Of a stretch of DNA of 64,000 bases, positions 27,708 through 36,704 are shown in pieces. The notes below the pieces were generated by a model. That model saw only the letters and a list, made by a program, of their open reading frames with translations, was not told the DNA's origin and did no database searches. The position numbers and the translations under genes are program-made. Each line of letters begins with the position of its first letter. The first letter of the stretch is position 1. Source of the stretch: Candidatus Opimibacter skivensis (GTDB taxonomy: Bacteria > Bacteroidota > Bacteroidia > Chitinophagales > Saprospiraceae); contig JADKHH010000004.1 of NCBI GenBank assembly GCA_016721905.1, positions 62,001 to 126,000 of the forward strand, read 5' to 3'.

Positions 27708-28838
27708 ATGAAAATCACTTCCAATTTTGACAGCGGCAATATTGAAGTCGTCAGTATTGACCCCAAGAAAAATGTTATCCGGCTCAAAATCCGGAAAGAC
27801 ACCAATTCAGATTTCTTTCAATGGTTTCATTTCCGCCTGACCGGTGCTGTTGACCAACGTTGTAAAATATCCATCATCAATGCAGGAAAGTCTTCCTATC
27901 CCGGTGGTTGGAAAAATTACCAGGCCTGTGCTTCCTATGACCGCGAAGAATGGTTCAGGGTACCCACTACTTTCCGCAACGGCATTCTCACTATCGATTT
28001 TGAACCTGAACACAATTCGGTCTATTTCGCCTATTTCGCACCGTACTCATATGAGCGTCATCTGGATCTGATCCACGAAACTCAATTGTTTGATAACGTG
28101 TCGATGGAAGTGGTTGGAAAAACATTTGAAGGCCGCGACATCGAAATGCTCCGGGTAGGAAAGCCCGGTAAGAATAAAAAAATCATCTGGGTCATCGCGC
28201 GTCAGCATCCGGGTGAAAGTATGGCAGAGTGGTTTATCGAAGGTATGCTCAGCCGACTGCTCGATGAAGATGATCCTGTATCGAGGACGCTCTTGAAAGA
28301 AGCCGTTTTTTATGTTGTCCCTAATATGAATATTGACGGATCGATTGCAGGTAACCTGCGCTCCAGCGCATCAGGTGCAAACCTAAACCGCGAGTGGCAA
28401 CGGCCTACCAGAAAATACAGCCCTGAAGTGTTTTACGTTCGAAATAAAATGGATGAGACCGGCATGAACCTGATCCTTGATATTCATGGTGATGAGGAGT
28501 TGCCCTACAATTTTATCGCGGCGTCAGAAGGTATCCCAAGTTATGATGAATACCTGGCTACGATGGAGAGGACATTTATAGATCATTGGATGAACACCTG
28601 GCCAGATTTTCAGGATACGCACAAATATCCGCTTGATCATTTTGGTGAAGCTAATATGACCCTGTGCAGTAATGCGCTGGCTCATCGCTTTGGTTGTCTG
28701 GCTTTCACGATCGAGATGCCATTTAAAGACAATGCAGACATGCCGGACCGATTATACGGCTGGTCTGACGAACGATCACGTATGTTGGGCGGATCTGTGC
28801 TTACTCCTGTGCTCAGTGTATTAAGGGATCTGCGATAA
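27708..28838 (+). CDS. M14 family zinc carboxypeptidase, cytosolic carboxypeptidase type
   Basis: 376 residues, no signal peptide. An N-terminal beta domain (about 1-125; contains WFRVPTTF and YFAYFAPYSYERH) precedes a catalytic M14 domain of the cytosolic carboxypeptidase kind. Zinc ligands are in RQHPGESMAEWFIEG (His and Glu) and LDIHGDEE (His); the substrate-binding NxxxGANLNREW and the glutamate of TIEMPFK are visible. Eukaryotic relatives remove C-terminal Glu from tubulin; bacterial members act on unknown substrates. The gene is alone, and it runs into the palindrome at 28847, nine bases after its stop codon. Confidence 0.85.
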   Translation: MKITSNFDSGNIEVVSIDPKKNVIRLKIRKDTNSDFFQWFHFRLTGAVDQRCKISIINAGKSSYPGGWKNYQACASYDREEWFRVPTTFRNGILTIDFEPEHNSVYFAYFAPYSYERHLDLIHETQLFDNVSMEVVGKTFEGRDIEMLRVGKPGKNKKIIWVIARQHPGESMAEWFIEGMLSRLLDEDDPVSRTLLKEAVFYVVPNMNIDGSIAGNLRSSASGANLNREWQRPTRKYSPEVFYVRNKMDETGMNLILDIHGDEELPYNFIAASEGIPSYDEYLATMERTFIDHWMNTWPDFQDTHKYPLDHFGEANMTLCSNALAHRFGCLAFTIEMPFKDNADMPDRLYGWSDERSRMLGGSVLTPVLSVLRDLR

Positions 28839-28846
28839 GCAATTAA

Positions 28847-28910
28847 AAAAAGGTGCGGGAAAAAGTACAGACAGGACGCGTCCTGTCTGTACTTTTTCCC
28901 GCACCTTTTT
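28847..28910. repeat. 64-base perfect palindrome, copy 1 of the core-and-arms family
   Basis: Thirty-two bases on each side pair with no loop. The central 28 bases (28865-28892) are GTACAGACAGGACG and its complement, with arms of A5-GGGCGTGG-A5 type (reading outward) that look like a terminator stem with T-runs on both sides. It lies between the stop codons of the convergent M14 (28838) and ExbD (28933) genes. The same core occurs at 48089-48158 and 62467-62541. See findings. Confidence 0.92.
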
Positions 28911-28932
28911 ATTCCTTAGCCTTAGCCTTTTA

Positions 28933-29328
28933 TTACTTCTCTGTCGACAAGACCATCTTGAGATTCAACTTTGCGGCTATCGACATGACGTCCACGAGAT
29001 CCTGGACCGTAAGTGATTTTGCGATTCGAAGCACAACGGTCGGGTCTTCATTTCTCTTGACCGCATCTGCCAGTGCGCCTTCGAGCATACCCGCAGGTAC
29101 TTCGTTGGAGTTGACATAGTATTTCAGTTCTTCGGTTACGGTAAGCGTCAATGGCTGCTTGGCCATCTGGCTGGTAGTGTCTGATTTAGGCAGGAGGATC
29201 TTGATGATGTTGGCATTGGACATCGTAGCGATGATCAAAAAGAACAACATCAGGAAGAACATGATGTCGTTCATAGCCGACATCGCGTCTTCATCATGGA
29301 AGGGCCTCCTTTTTCGGATCTCCATCAT
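28933..29328 (-). CDS. ExbD/TolR biopolymer transport protein
   Basis: 131 residues. A short cytoplasmic N-terminus (MMEIRKRRPFHDEDAMSAMND) leads to one transmembrane helix (IMFFLMLFFLIIATMSN) with the conserved Asp at its start, then a periplasmic domain (KYYVNSNEVPAGMLEGAL, DPTVVLRIAKSLTVQDLVDVM) of the ExbD/TolR family. It couples the proton-driven energy of the ExbB partner to a TonB or Tol protein. The ExbB gene is one base upstream. No TonB gene lies next to the pair. Confidence 0.9.
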   Translation of the reverse strand: MMEIRKRRPFHDEDAMSAMNDIMFFLMLFFLIIATMSNANIIKILLPKSDTTSQMAKQPLTLTVTEELKYYVNSNEVPAGMLEGALADAVKRNEDPTVVLRIAKSLTVQDLVDVMSIAAKLNLKMVLSTEK

Positions 29329-29329
29329 A

Positions 29330-30013
29330 TTATCTTACCGGTTTTTGCAGCCCCTTGATAAATTCAAGTACTTCTTTCTGTAGATGCAGTGAGAAATTGT
29401 CAACCTTAGTCAGCAGGTAATTGTAACCCATAAAGGCAACCACACCAACCACCAATCCTGTCGCGGATGAAATCATCTTTTGGTACAGACCCGCAGAGAT
29501 GGTACCTATAGAAATATCAGCTGTCTGCGAAATGCTGTAAAAGATCGTGATAACACCGAGAATGGTACCGATAAATCCCAGACGGGGAGCAATACCTGAA
29601 ACCATACTGATATAGCCCATCTTGCTTTCCATTTCACTCATCTCAATGTTGGATTGAACGGTGAGCGCTTTTTCAATGTATTCGATCGGCTTACCTATTT
29701 GTGATACACCAGCCTTGACCACATTTCCAAGTGAGCTGTTTGCCTGATCACATAATAAGTTTGCGGAATCAAACTGGCCCAGGGACACCTTATCAAGTAC
29801 ACTATTGACCAGGTTGTGGTCGATCTTGGACCGCTCCCGGATAAACAGGTATTTGCTGATGATAAAAGCAATAGAGATGAGCGAAAGGATGATCAATGGA
29901 ATCATCACAACCCCTCCTTTGAAAAGAATATCAATCAAGCGGATGCTCTCTTCAGTAGTAGCGGCAGCTGGATCAACAACGGTTGAAGTAGCCTGCAAGA
30001 AAAATCCTATCAT
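29330..30013 (-). CDS. ExbB/TolQ/MotA-family proton channel
   Basis: 227 residues with a first TM segment (GGVVMIPLIILSLISIAFIIS), a cytoplasmic loop with helical stretches (NLLCDQANSSLGNVVKAGVSQ; ALTVQSNIEMSEMESKMGY) and two further TM segments (YISMVSGIAPRLGFIGTILGVITIF; LYQKMISSATGLVVGVVAFMGYNYL), the ExbB/TolQ plan. It makes the inner-membrane proton path with ExbD (one base apart) that energises TonB receptors such as the one at 39692. The first residues are MIGFFLQ; upstream 370 bases are non-coding. Confidence 0.9.
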   Translation of the reverse strand: MIGFFLQATSTVVDPAAATTEESIRLIDILFKGGVVMIPLIILSLISIAFIISKYLFIRERSKIDHNLVNSVLDKVSLGQFDSANLLCDQANSSLGNVVKAGVSQIGKPIEYIEKALTVQSNIEMSEMESKMGYISMVSGIAPRLGFIGTILGVITIFYSISQTADISIGTISAGLYQKMISSATGLVVGVVAFMGYNYLLTKVDNFSLHLQKEVLEFIKGLQKPVR

Positions 30014-30229
30014 GTTTTGTTATTTGATGCTTTAAGTTGTAAAAGTAGAAGATCACTACAAAGGAAAGAAATTTTATATAGAAAATACAAATTATGTTTA
30101 ATTTGCTGATAATCAGCACAAATTAGGCCTAATTTGATCGTTTTTACCTTTTCCGGGGGATACTTGATAGGATTAACGATTTCCAATTGCCGGTTCGTAT
30201 GTCGCTCATTCTTCACATTCCATGAGCAT

Positions 30230-30249
30230 CCACGGCTTGAAAGCCGTGG
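30230..30249. repeat. REP-like hairpin
   Basis: CCACGGCTT-GA-AAGCCGTGG gives a 9-base-pair stem with a 2-base loop, flanked by ATTAAA. Hairpins of this look recur in Bacteroidota and may be REP-like. It lies in the 373-base gap between ExbB and DUF2851 together with the heptamer array at 30295-30392; I see no gene in this gap. Confidence 0.5.
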
Positions 30250-30294
30250 CAATTAAATTAGCATGGGCGCTAATTTTCTGCTCAGTAGAATTTC

Positions 30295-30392
30295 TCTTCA
30301 CTCTTCACTTTTCAACTCACCTCACTTTGTCTTCACTCTTCACTCTTCACTTCGCTTTTCACTCTTCATTTTTCACTCTTCACTCTTCACTT
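30295..30392. repeat. Heptamer array at the end of the DUF2851 gene
   Basis: About thirteen 7-base units of TCTTCAC/TTCACTC kind. The stop codon of the DUF2851 gene (30387-30389) lies inside the last units, so the array begins at the end of the gene. Other heptamer arrays of different sequence are at 32394, 39505, 39572, 55205 and 58191. Confidence 0.8.
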
Positions 30393-31658
30393 AACAACCT
30401 GCATCCCTATCGCACAATGCAGACACCTTCGCTTATCGCAATAATTTTTCTTTAAGTATAACATGGCTTGTGTCTGCCCGGCATCCGCAGCCATCCATCC
30501 ACATTCCTTCCATCCGTTGATGATGGCGTTTCTTTCAGGAGGTAATTCTTCGAGCAGTCTCAGGGCATGGTCTTTCAAAGCTGTTTTACCTTGATGCTTT
30601 CCATAGAGAAACATGACAGGAGCTACAACGTTGATCAACAAAGTGATGGCTGTGTTTCTGCCCAGGTGCTTTTGGGTAGGTGGTGTAGCGGCTGCAAAAT
30701 GGTAATGCGTGTCCCAGAATTCATGCGTGGGTGTCACTGAAAATAACCTGATCCAATCTTCTGCAGAGGCGTGTTGTTCGAGATACGAAACAAAATAATC
30801 CGTGCTGGTGATCATGGCCGCCAATTGAGCGATCCTGATGGTAGGAAAATGAACGGGTCGCATCCGCATAAACCGCCATTGTAGTGCAGGCATAGGCCGG
30901 AGATTATATTTCTTTGCGAGAAAATCAAACTCCTTTTTTAGATGTAGTACATAGGGTATGTTGATTTCTTTTCCAAGCATGCCGGCAGCACCAAACAAGA
31001 TCGCCTCTACCTGATCCGGCCGGTCTTTGTGTTTACGAAGCAGACTCAAGGGAATGCCTCCTGCTAATACTTCCATCGCATCACTGTTGGTCGGCGCACC
31101 GAGTTGCCTCGACAGGACCGTATAAAAAGTTTGCTCCCAGTTGTTAGCGCATTGATCAAGTATACGGAGGGTGGATAAAGTCTTTTGTTCGAGTCGCTCG
31201 GCCATCAATCGTTCGAGCCAGGAAGTCCTCACAAGCCCGGGCACATCCATCAGGGCAGAAGCACAAGGCACCCATTCCTCATTGTTCATGAGGTGACGAT
31301 ATCGCTCAAGCAACGCTACATCGACACGGCCCGCCAACTCCAGGCAAGGCATCCGATAACCATCCTCTGTGACCGCTGGCTGATCCTCCTCCCACACTAC
31401 ATGGAGGATGACATTGTTGTAGTGTGTATCGTGCTCATGCATGTGCAGGTACCAGGCTGAACTCCTGATATGAATTTCCACATGGCCAGCCCAAAGCTGT
31501 TCTCCGATGCGTACCCGCGATTGCAGGAAATCAGGGCCCTGATCCTGGTTGGGGATGCCGGAATGAAGGATTTCAATAGCTGCGCCACCGGTCGTGATCA
31601 GATCGGTTTGGTTGAAAAGTTTCCGGTGCCAGATAAACTGTAATAACTGTTCTTCCAT
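30387..31658 (-). CDS. DUF2851 family protein
   Basis: 423 residues, cytoplasmic. The N-terminal EEQLLQFIWHRKLFNQ, GIPNQDQGPDFLQSRVRIG, WAGHVEIHIRSSAWYLHMH and NNVILHVVWEED segments are the family signature. It carries no known catalytic motif, but histidines and aspartates around the beta-stretch (DTHYNNVILHVV) and a C-terminal CxxxxCxxC cluster (YCDKRRCLHCAIG) may bind zinc. Members are widespread single-copy genes in Bacteroidota. Its ATG is one base from the stop of folA (31658 shared), so it is in one unit with dihydrofolate reductase. Confidence 0.85.
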   Translation of the reverse strand: MEEQLLQFIWHRKLFNQTDLITTGGAAIEILHSGIPNQDQGPDFLQSRVRIGEQLWAGHVEIHIRSSAWYLHMHEHDTHYNNVILHVVWEEDQPAVTEDGYRMPCLELAGRVDVALLERYRHLMNNEEWVPCASALMDVPGLVRTSWLERLMAERLEQKTLSTLRILDQCANNWEQTFYTVLSRQLGAPTNSDAMEVLAGGIPLSLLRKHKDRPDQVEAILFGAAGMLGKEINIPYVLHLKKEFDFLAKKYNLRPMPALQWRFMRMRPVHFPTIRIAQLAAMITSTDYFVSYLEQHASAEDWIRLFSVTPTHEFWDTHYHFAAATPPTQKHLGRNTAITLLINVVAPVMFLYGKHQGKTALKDHALRLLEELPPERNAIINGWKECGWMAADAGQTQAMLYLKKNYCDKRRCLHCAIGMQVVK

Positions 31659-32155
31659 TACTCCTTTCGGAGAAGGACATCAAACCGCATGGGAAATTCA
31701 TTTTTCTCATCCGCCTCAAATCGTTGCGACGACACGAGTCCCCAGTCGTTGATATCTATCTCTGGAAAGTAAGTGTCTCCAGAGGTCTCAGTTATGACCT
31801 CTGTCAGGTAAATTTTATCTAAAAGATGCATGGATTGCTTATAAATCTCTCCGCCCCCTATGATAAAGGCCTCTTCCTCACCCGCATCCTGGGCATAACT
31901 CAACGCCTCCTCAATGGAATGCATGACGATAGCAGAGGAGGTAATAAAAAACGGATCCCTGGTCAGCACGATGTTGACCCGGCCCCTGAGCGGACGGTAA
32001 TCAAGGGAGGCAAAATTGTTACGCCCCATGATGATATGGTGTCCAAGGGTGGTCTCTTTAAAAAACTTCATGTCTCTCGGCTGGTGCCACGGTAAATCCC
32101 CGTTGCGCCCGATAACTCTGTTACTGCTCATGGCAGCGATAGCACTGATGATCAT
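31658..32155 (-). CDS. folA: Dihydrofolate reductase
   Basis: 165 residues, the usual length for bacterial DHFR. MIISAIAAMSSNRVIGRNGDLPWHQPRDMKFFKETT contains the WxxP strand-helix start and the catalytic Asp (GDLPW). HHIIMGRNNFASL and VLTRDP give the NADPH-binding region, and FIIGGGEIYKQSM is the GG motif that binds the cofactor pyrophosphate. It reduces dihydrofolate to tetrahydrofolate for nucleotide synthesis. Upstream, about 280 non-coding bases (32156-32436) lead to the mrdA gene and contain a heptamer array. Thus it is the start of a folA-DUF2851 unit. Confidence 0.95.
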   Translation of the reverse strand: MIISAIAAMSSNRVIGRNGDLPWHQPRDMKFFKETTLGHHIIMGRNNFASLDYRPLRGRVNIVLTRDPFFITSSAIVMHSIEEALSYAQDAGEEEAFIIGGGEIYKQSMHLLDKIYLTEVITETSGDTYFPEIDINDWGLVSSQRFEADEKNEFPMRFDVLLRKE

Positions 32156-32393
32156 GAAGGCGAAGGTAAAGCGATCAGCTGTCGGCTATCAGTGGCGCGG
32201 TGCGGTGGTTGTGGGCTGCCATGACAGGGGAGAGCCAGCATTTGTGGTGGAAGAAAATTCATCGGAAGCCGGCAATCCTTATCAAGCGACCTGAAGGTAC
32301 GGGGGCTAATTCACATAAAGTTCTCCAGGATCACGCTTATCGGAGGGGCGAATGGGTCGGGGGGGGGAAAACAATAAACGCGCACGGCCAGGT

Positions 32394-32442
32394 GCTAACT
32401 GCAAACTGCTAACTTCTAACTGCTAGTTGCTAACTGCTAACT
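32394..32442. repeat. Heptamer array at the mrdA stop codon
   Basis: Exactly seven units of 7 bases, GCTAACT, GCAAACT, GCTAACT, TCTAACT, GCTAGTT, GCTAACT and GCTAACT. The mrdA stop codon (32437-32439) sits in the last unit. The unit differs from the arrays at 30295, 39505 and 58191. Confidence 0.88.
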
Positions 32443-34293
32443 TTTCGTTTTATGGATCATATCCGCCTCCAGCATCTTCGTTTCAATCCATTTACGGCCT
32501 TCGCTGATATCACCTTTTAAATATTTTTCGATCATCAGTCCGGCTACTGGTGTAGCAAAGCTTCCTCCCCATCCCGCATTTTCGATGTATACCGCGATGG
32601 CAATCTTTGGCTGATTGCGTGGAGCAAAACCAAAAAAGACTGAGTGGTCTTCTCCATGAGGGTTTTCCGATGTACCTGTCTTTCCACAAACTTCGATATC
32701 CGGTATGAACGCCATGGTGGCCGTACCACTACGCACAGCACCACTCATGCCTTCGATGACGGGTTCGAAATATCTGTAGTCGATGGAGACTCTTCGACGC
32801 GGATAAAATTCTGCTTGTGGTGCCTTACCAGGTGGAACACGCGATTTCAAGAGGTGAGGATCTGTGTAGGTTCCTTCATTGCCTATGATCGCTGCCGCAT
32901 GCGCCATCTGCAGGGTCGTCAACTGCAATTCGCCCTGGCCAATTCCCATAGACAGGATGTACGGCGATCTCCATCTCCCCGGTTTATACACCTGGTCAAA
33001 GTAGCTGGGTCCAGGAAGGTTTCCAGCCTTTTCGCCAGGTACATCAAGACCGATTTTGTGGCCTAACCCAAATGCGGAAAGGTGAACATTGAGTTTGCGT
33101 AAACCAATTTCAGGCATAGTATATCCTGCCTGGTCAATGACCTCTTTGTAGACGGTAAAGAAATATGTGTTGCATGAATATGAAATAGCTGCCGCGACAT
33201 TATGCGGCGTTGGGTGGTTGTGGCATCCGCGTCTCTTCGTTCCTGAATAATATGCTCCACCACAATAGATCGTCCGGTTCTCATTCAATAACCCTTCCTG
33301 CATGGCTACCAGAGCCAGGAGGGGTTTGAAGATTGAACCCGGAGGATACATCGCCATGACCGACCTGTCAAAAAGAGGCTTTAAGGTATCTTCCTGCAAC
33401 TTCATAAATGCCTCACCTCTTGAACGAGAGATCGATAGCTCATTGGGGTCATATCCAGGTGAACTCACCATAGCCAGTATCTCCCCAGTAGATGGTTCGA
33501 TCGCGACGATGCTTCCTCGCTTGTTTTGCAACAATTGCTGACCGTACTCCTGGAGGATATGATCAAGAGATAAAATCAGGTTATCGCCCGAGACCGCAAA
33601 TGAATCATGTCGCCCTTCATCCAGGCTTTCAATTTCACGCCCCAGATTATCCTTGAGGATGTAAGCTGCGCCCTTCGATCCTCTGAGGGTGGATTCATAA
33701 TAGTTTTCAATCCCGGTGGATCCGCAAAAATCACCCATGGCATATAATCCATCAGATTCATCAATCCGCTTCTGATCTACTTCCGACATGTACCCCAGGA
33801 TGTGGGCGCTATGGCTTTCAAAATAACCTCTTGCGCTGCGGAGCTCACCATAAAATCCGGGGAAGAGATGAAGATATTCCTGGATGTACTGAAACTTACT
33901 CGCTGGTATATGCTCCATAAAATCAAACGGGACCGACTTCGAATACCGGAGGGACTTCCAGTCTTTCTCCATCCGCTGCTTATAGGAGACTTTGTCGATT
34001 TCAAGCAACTTGCACAGCAGGGTTGTATCGATATTCTTTGGTACCTGGTTGTAGATCACCTTGAGATCATACACCGGTATATTGTGCACCATCAGATGGC
34101 CTTTCCTGTCAAGGATCAATCCACGACCCGGATAAAGCGTGCGCCTGACGAGTGTGGTCCTGTCTGCTTTCTGGCCATACGTCGGGTCCACCAATTGTAG
34201 CCATCCAGTCTGGATGATGAGCACCAGGGCAGCAAAGATGATCACGCGCTGAATCCACAGCGTCCTGGCGGTCTGACGTGGTTCGTTGATCAT
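32437..34293 (-). CDS. mrdA: Penicillin-binding protein 2 (transpeptidase of elongation)
   Basis: 618 residues. A cytoplasmic tail and one TM helix (VIIFAALVLIIQTGWLQLV) anchor it in the inner membrane. The pedestal region comes next and the transpeptidase has all three catalytic motifs: SxxK in PPGSIFKPLLAL (near 316), SxN in SYSCNTYFF, and KTG in CGKTGTSENPHGEDHS (near 537). It cross-links peptidoglycan for rod elongation. Its start overlaps mreD by four bases. RodA, which usually follows, is not in this window; folA lies 280 bases downstream. Confidence 0.93.
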   Translation of the reverse strand: MINEPRQTARTLWIQRVIIFAALVLIIQTGWLQLVDPTYGQKADRTTLVRRTLYPGRGLILDRKGHLMVHNIPVYDLKVIYNQVPKNIDTTLLCKLLEIDKVSYKQRMEKDWKSLRYSKSVPFDFMEHIPASKFQYIQEYLHLFPGFYGELRSARGYFESHSAHILGYMSEVDQKRIDESDGLYAMGDFCGSTGIENYYESTLRGSKGAAYILKDNLGREIESLDEGRHDSFAVSGDNLILSLDHILQEYGQQLLQNKRGSIVAIEPSTGEILAMVSSPGYDPNELSISRSRGEAFMKLQEDTLKPLFDRSVMAMYPPGSIFKPLLALVAMQEGLLNENRTIYCGGAYYSGTKRRGCHNHPTPHNVAAAISYSCNTYFFTVYKEVIDQAGYTMPEIGLRKLNVHLSAFGLGHKIGLDVPGEKAGNLPGPSYFDQVYKPGRWRSPYILSMGIGQGELQLTTLQMAHAAAIIGNEGTYTDPHLLKSRVPPGKAPQAEFYPRRRVSIDYRYFEPVIEGMSGAVRSGTATMAFIPDIEVCGKTGTSENPHGEDHSVFFGFAPRNQPKIAIAVYIENAGWGGSFATPVAGLMIEKYLKGDISEGRKWIETKMLEADMIHKTKS

Positions 34294-34814
34294 GACTTTG
34301 GATTGAAGAGTAAATGATATCCCATCACCACCAGCATGGACAATATAAGGGTGATCAGCGTCTTTAAAAGGATCTGACCGATGTAGACAAAGGTGAATAT
34401 CTCTGCCGTGAAATATAAAAACGTATGGATGAGCAGCGAAAACACAGTGAAGGTCATAACCCAGTTGAGTCCCATCGAAAAGATAGTCGGGCTCATCGAA
34501 AGCTGATATCCACCACGCGGTTCAAGATAAGCCAGCAGCAATCCGCGGGCATAAGCTGTCGCTGTCAGAGCAAATGCATGTACGCCTATCGTATCGTAAA
34601 ACATATCAATGATGAGTCCAATCACAAAGCCTATCAGGATAGCATAATGGCGTGATATCCGGAACGGCAACAATAAAACGATGACAGGGTATAAAAAAAT
34701 ATCACCGTACTGCCAGAGCCATGAAGTACTCAATCCGATACGCTTCAGTACCAGGACCTGCAACAGCAAAATCAGGATTGCCCGTATGATATGTTTCAGT
34801 GATGTGGTGTTCAT
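34290..34814 (-). CDS. mreD: Rod shape-determining protein MreD
   Basis: 174 residues with about five hydrophobic segments (ILILLLQVLVLKRIGL, YGDIFLYPVIVLLLPF, YAILIGFVIGLIIDMFYD, LNWVMTFTVFSLLIHTFLY, IYIGQILLKTLITLILSMLVVM), matching the small polytopic MreD. Overlaps mreC (ATG inside its end) and mrdA, so translation is coupled. It is part of the elongasome in the inner membrane. Bacteroidota MreD sequences are very variable; position between mreC and mrdA supports the call. Confidence 0.85.
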   Translation of the reverse strand: MNTTSLKHIIRAILILLLQVLVLKRIGLSTSWLWQYGDIFLYPVIVLLLPFRISRHYAILIGFVIGLIIDMFYDTIGVHAFALTATAYARGLLLAYLEPRGGYQLSMSPTIFSMGLNWVMTFTVFSLLIHTFLYFTAEIFTFVYIGQILLKTLITLILSMLVVMGYHLLFNPKS

Positions 34815-35623
34815 TCGGGGGTCAGTTCATCATCAGTAAACTCAACAATGTATACCCTGTCCAGCCTGGCAATATCTTCATGAAGACGGACCTCAAGCGT
34901 ATAGTAATTACTTCCACCGACCGTCCAGAACCGGTCTACTGTACCTATAAAAATACCTTTTGGAAAAATAAATGAAAACCCGCTGGTCACGATTGTGTCC
35001 CCTACCTTGATATCTGCCTGCCTCGGAATGTCTTCAAGGAGCATATGTGCCGGATCTATTTCCTTCCAGATGAGGGATCCAAAATATTCGTTTCGCTTGA
35101 TCGCCGCGCTAATCCTGGCGGCCGTATTAAGCACCGAGATAGCGGTTGAATATTGTTCACCAACCTGGTCAACGATACCAGCTATACCGTGAGGACTAAT
35201 CACCCCCATACCTGTTTTTATGCCATCTTTCCATCCTCTGTCGATGGTAAAGTGGTTATTCCGCTGGTTGATGGAATTGCTGATGACCTGTGCTTCGATG
35301 ATCTTATACGGTTCGAGCAGACAGCTGTCTAGTGGTTTGTCAGCCGGTACCAGCCGTTGCAGACTTCTTTCAAGATTAAATATCTTCTCTTTGAGTTGGG
35401 CATTCTGTCCGGCCAGGCTGTCAGCTGTTTGCTGCAGGCGGTTATATTGGATAGCATCATCAGCCATCTTGTAAAGGTTGCCTGACAGTTTTGAAGAAGA
35501 GTGGGCAAAAATGGACTTTTGATTTTCGTTATACCTCACGACAAGCAGGAGCGCTACTACTTCAAGCAGCAGGAAGAGCAGAAAGGCAGAGTACCTGATG
35601 ACAAACTGAAGGAGGTTGTTCAT
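34811..35623 (-). CDS. mreC: Rod shape-determining protein MreC
   Basis: 270 residues: N-terminal TM helix (YSAFLLFLLLEVVALLLVVRY), a coiled coil (about 50-95: QQTADSLAGQNAQLKEKIFNLERSLQRL) and a periplasmic beta domain (EAQVISNSINQRNNHFTIDRGWKDGIKTGMGVISPHGIAGIV, VGDTIVTSGFSFIFPKGIFIG). MreC links the cytoskeletal MreB to PBP2. It overlaps mreD by four bases and lies 49 bases below mreB. The C-terminal segment EFTDDELTPE is short, as common in this phylum. Confidence 0.9.
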   Translation of the reverse strand: MNNLLQFVIRYSAFLLFLLLEVVALLLVVRYNENQKSIFAHSSSKLSGNLYKMADDAIQYNRLQQTADSLAGQNAQLKEKIFNLERSLQRLVPADKPLDSCLLEPYKIIEAQVISNSINQRNNHFTIDRGWKDGIKTGMGVISPHGIAGIVDQVGEQYSTAISVLNTAARISAAIKRNEYFGSLIWKEIDPAHMLLEDIPRQADIKVGDTIVTSGFSFIFPKGIFIGTVDRFWTVGGSNYYTLEVRLHEDIARLDRVYIVEFTDDELTPE

Positions 35624-35672
35624 TGTATCAGGACGAAGATAGGTCTAAGAAGAGACTTTATCCGAAGGGGGA

Positions 35673-36704
35673 TTATACGCGCTTCCGGTCAATCAGGAAA
35701 GAAAACCGGTCTGTGTTTTTGAGCGCGATTCCCGTACCACGGACTACGGCACGAAGTGGTTCGTCAGCGATGTGGACCGGTAACTTGGTGATCCTCGAAA
35801 TCCGCTTGTCAAGTCCTCGCAGCAATGCCCCACCACCAGTGAGGTAAAGGCCGGTCTTATAGATATCCGAAGCTAATTCCGGAGGCGTGTTTTCCAGGGC
35901 TTTGAGGATGGCTTCTTCGATAGCGTTGACAGATTCATCCAGTGCTTCTGCCACCTCCGCATAGTTGATAGTGATCTGGCGTGGAATACCGGTGATCAGG
36001 TCACGGCCGTTGACTGCAAAATCCTGTGGTGGATTATCCAGTTGCTTGAGCGCTGATCCTACGTGGATTTTGATTTGCTCAGCAGTACGCTCCCCGATGA
36101 GGATGTTCTGGTTGCGCTTGAGGTAGTCAACGATGTTTTGAGTAAACTCATCACCTGCTGTACGGATACTCTGGTCTGTAACGATACCTGAGAGGGCGAT
36201 GACGGCAATTTCGGTAGTACCTCCACCGATGTCGATGATCATATTACCTACAGGCTCCTCTACATCCAGACCGATACCAAGGGCTGCGGCCATGGGTTCG
36301 AAGATCAGGAAGGTCTCCTTGGAATCAACGTGGTCGGCAGAATCAAAAACCGCTCTTTTCTCAACTTCAGTAATACCACTGGGGATACAGACCACCATCT
36401 TGAGGTGGGTAAAGAATCTTCTTTTGGTTCCGATCATATTGATCATCCCCTCGATCATATTTTCAGCAGCCTGGAAGTCAGCGATAACGCCGTCTTTGAG
36501 AGGCCGGATGGTCTTGATAAACTGGTGGGTCTTCTCATGCATCTGCATGGCTCGGGTGCCGACGGCAATGGTCTGCCCGGTGCGCGTATCGATCGCGATG
36601 ATCGACGGCTCGTCAATGACTATGTTTCCATCCTGGATGATCAGCGTGTTGGCTGTCCCCAGATCTATGGCAATTTCCTGTACAAAAAGACTGAATAATT
36701 TCAT
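35673..36704 (-). CDS. mreB: Actin-like cell-shape protein MreB
   Basis: 343 residues, near the usual 330-350. The ATP-binding pieces are AIDLGTANTLI (phosphate 1), NMIIDIGGGTTEIAVI (phosphate 2) and YLTGGGALLRGLDKRI (adenosine). It forms membrane filaments that guide PBP2/RodA. It is first in the mreB-mreC-mreD-mrdA operon. The N-terminus MKLFSLFVQEIAIDLG is short and fits the family; about 200 non-coding bases separate it from the M16 gene upstream, enough for a promoter, although I find no clear TAnnTTTG. Confidence 0.95.
   Translation of the reverse strand: MKLFSLFVQEIAIDLGTANTLIIQDGNIVIDEPSIIAIDTRTGQTIAVGTRAMQMHEKTHQFIKTIRPLKDGVIADFQAAENMIEGMINMIGTKRRFFTHLKMVVCIPSGITEVEKRAVFDSADHVDSKETFLIFEPMAAALGIGLDVEEPVGNMIIDIGGGTTEIAVIALSGIVTDQSIRTAGDEFTQNIVDYLKRNQNILIGERTAEQIKIHVGSALKQLDNPPQDFAVNGRDLITGIPRQITINYAEVAEALDESVNAIEEAILKALENTPPELASDIYKTGLYLTGGGALLRGLDKRISRITKLPVHIADEPLRAVVRGTGIALKNTDRFSFLIDRKRV

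Noticed and set aside
28847..28910. Ordinary intrinsic terminator
   Set aside because: The arms act like one, but a perfect 64-base palindrome with a core shared by two other loci is more than a terminator.
30295..30392. Possible CRISPR array or satellite
   Set aside because: The units are 7 bases without spacers, so it is a short tandem repeat and not a CRISPR array.
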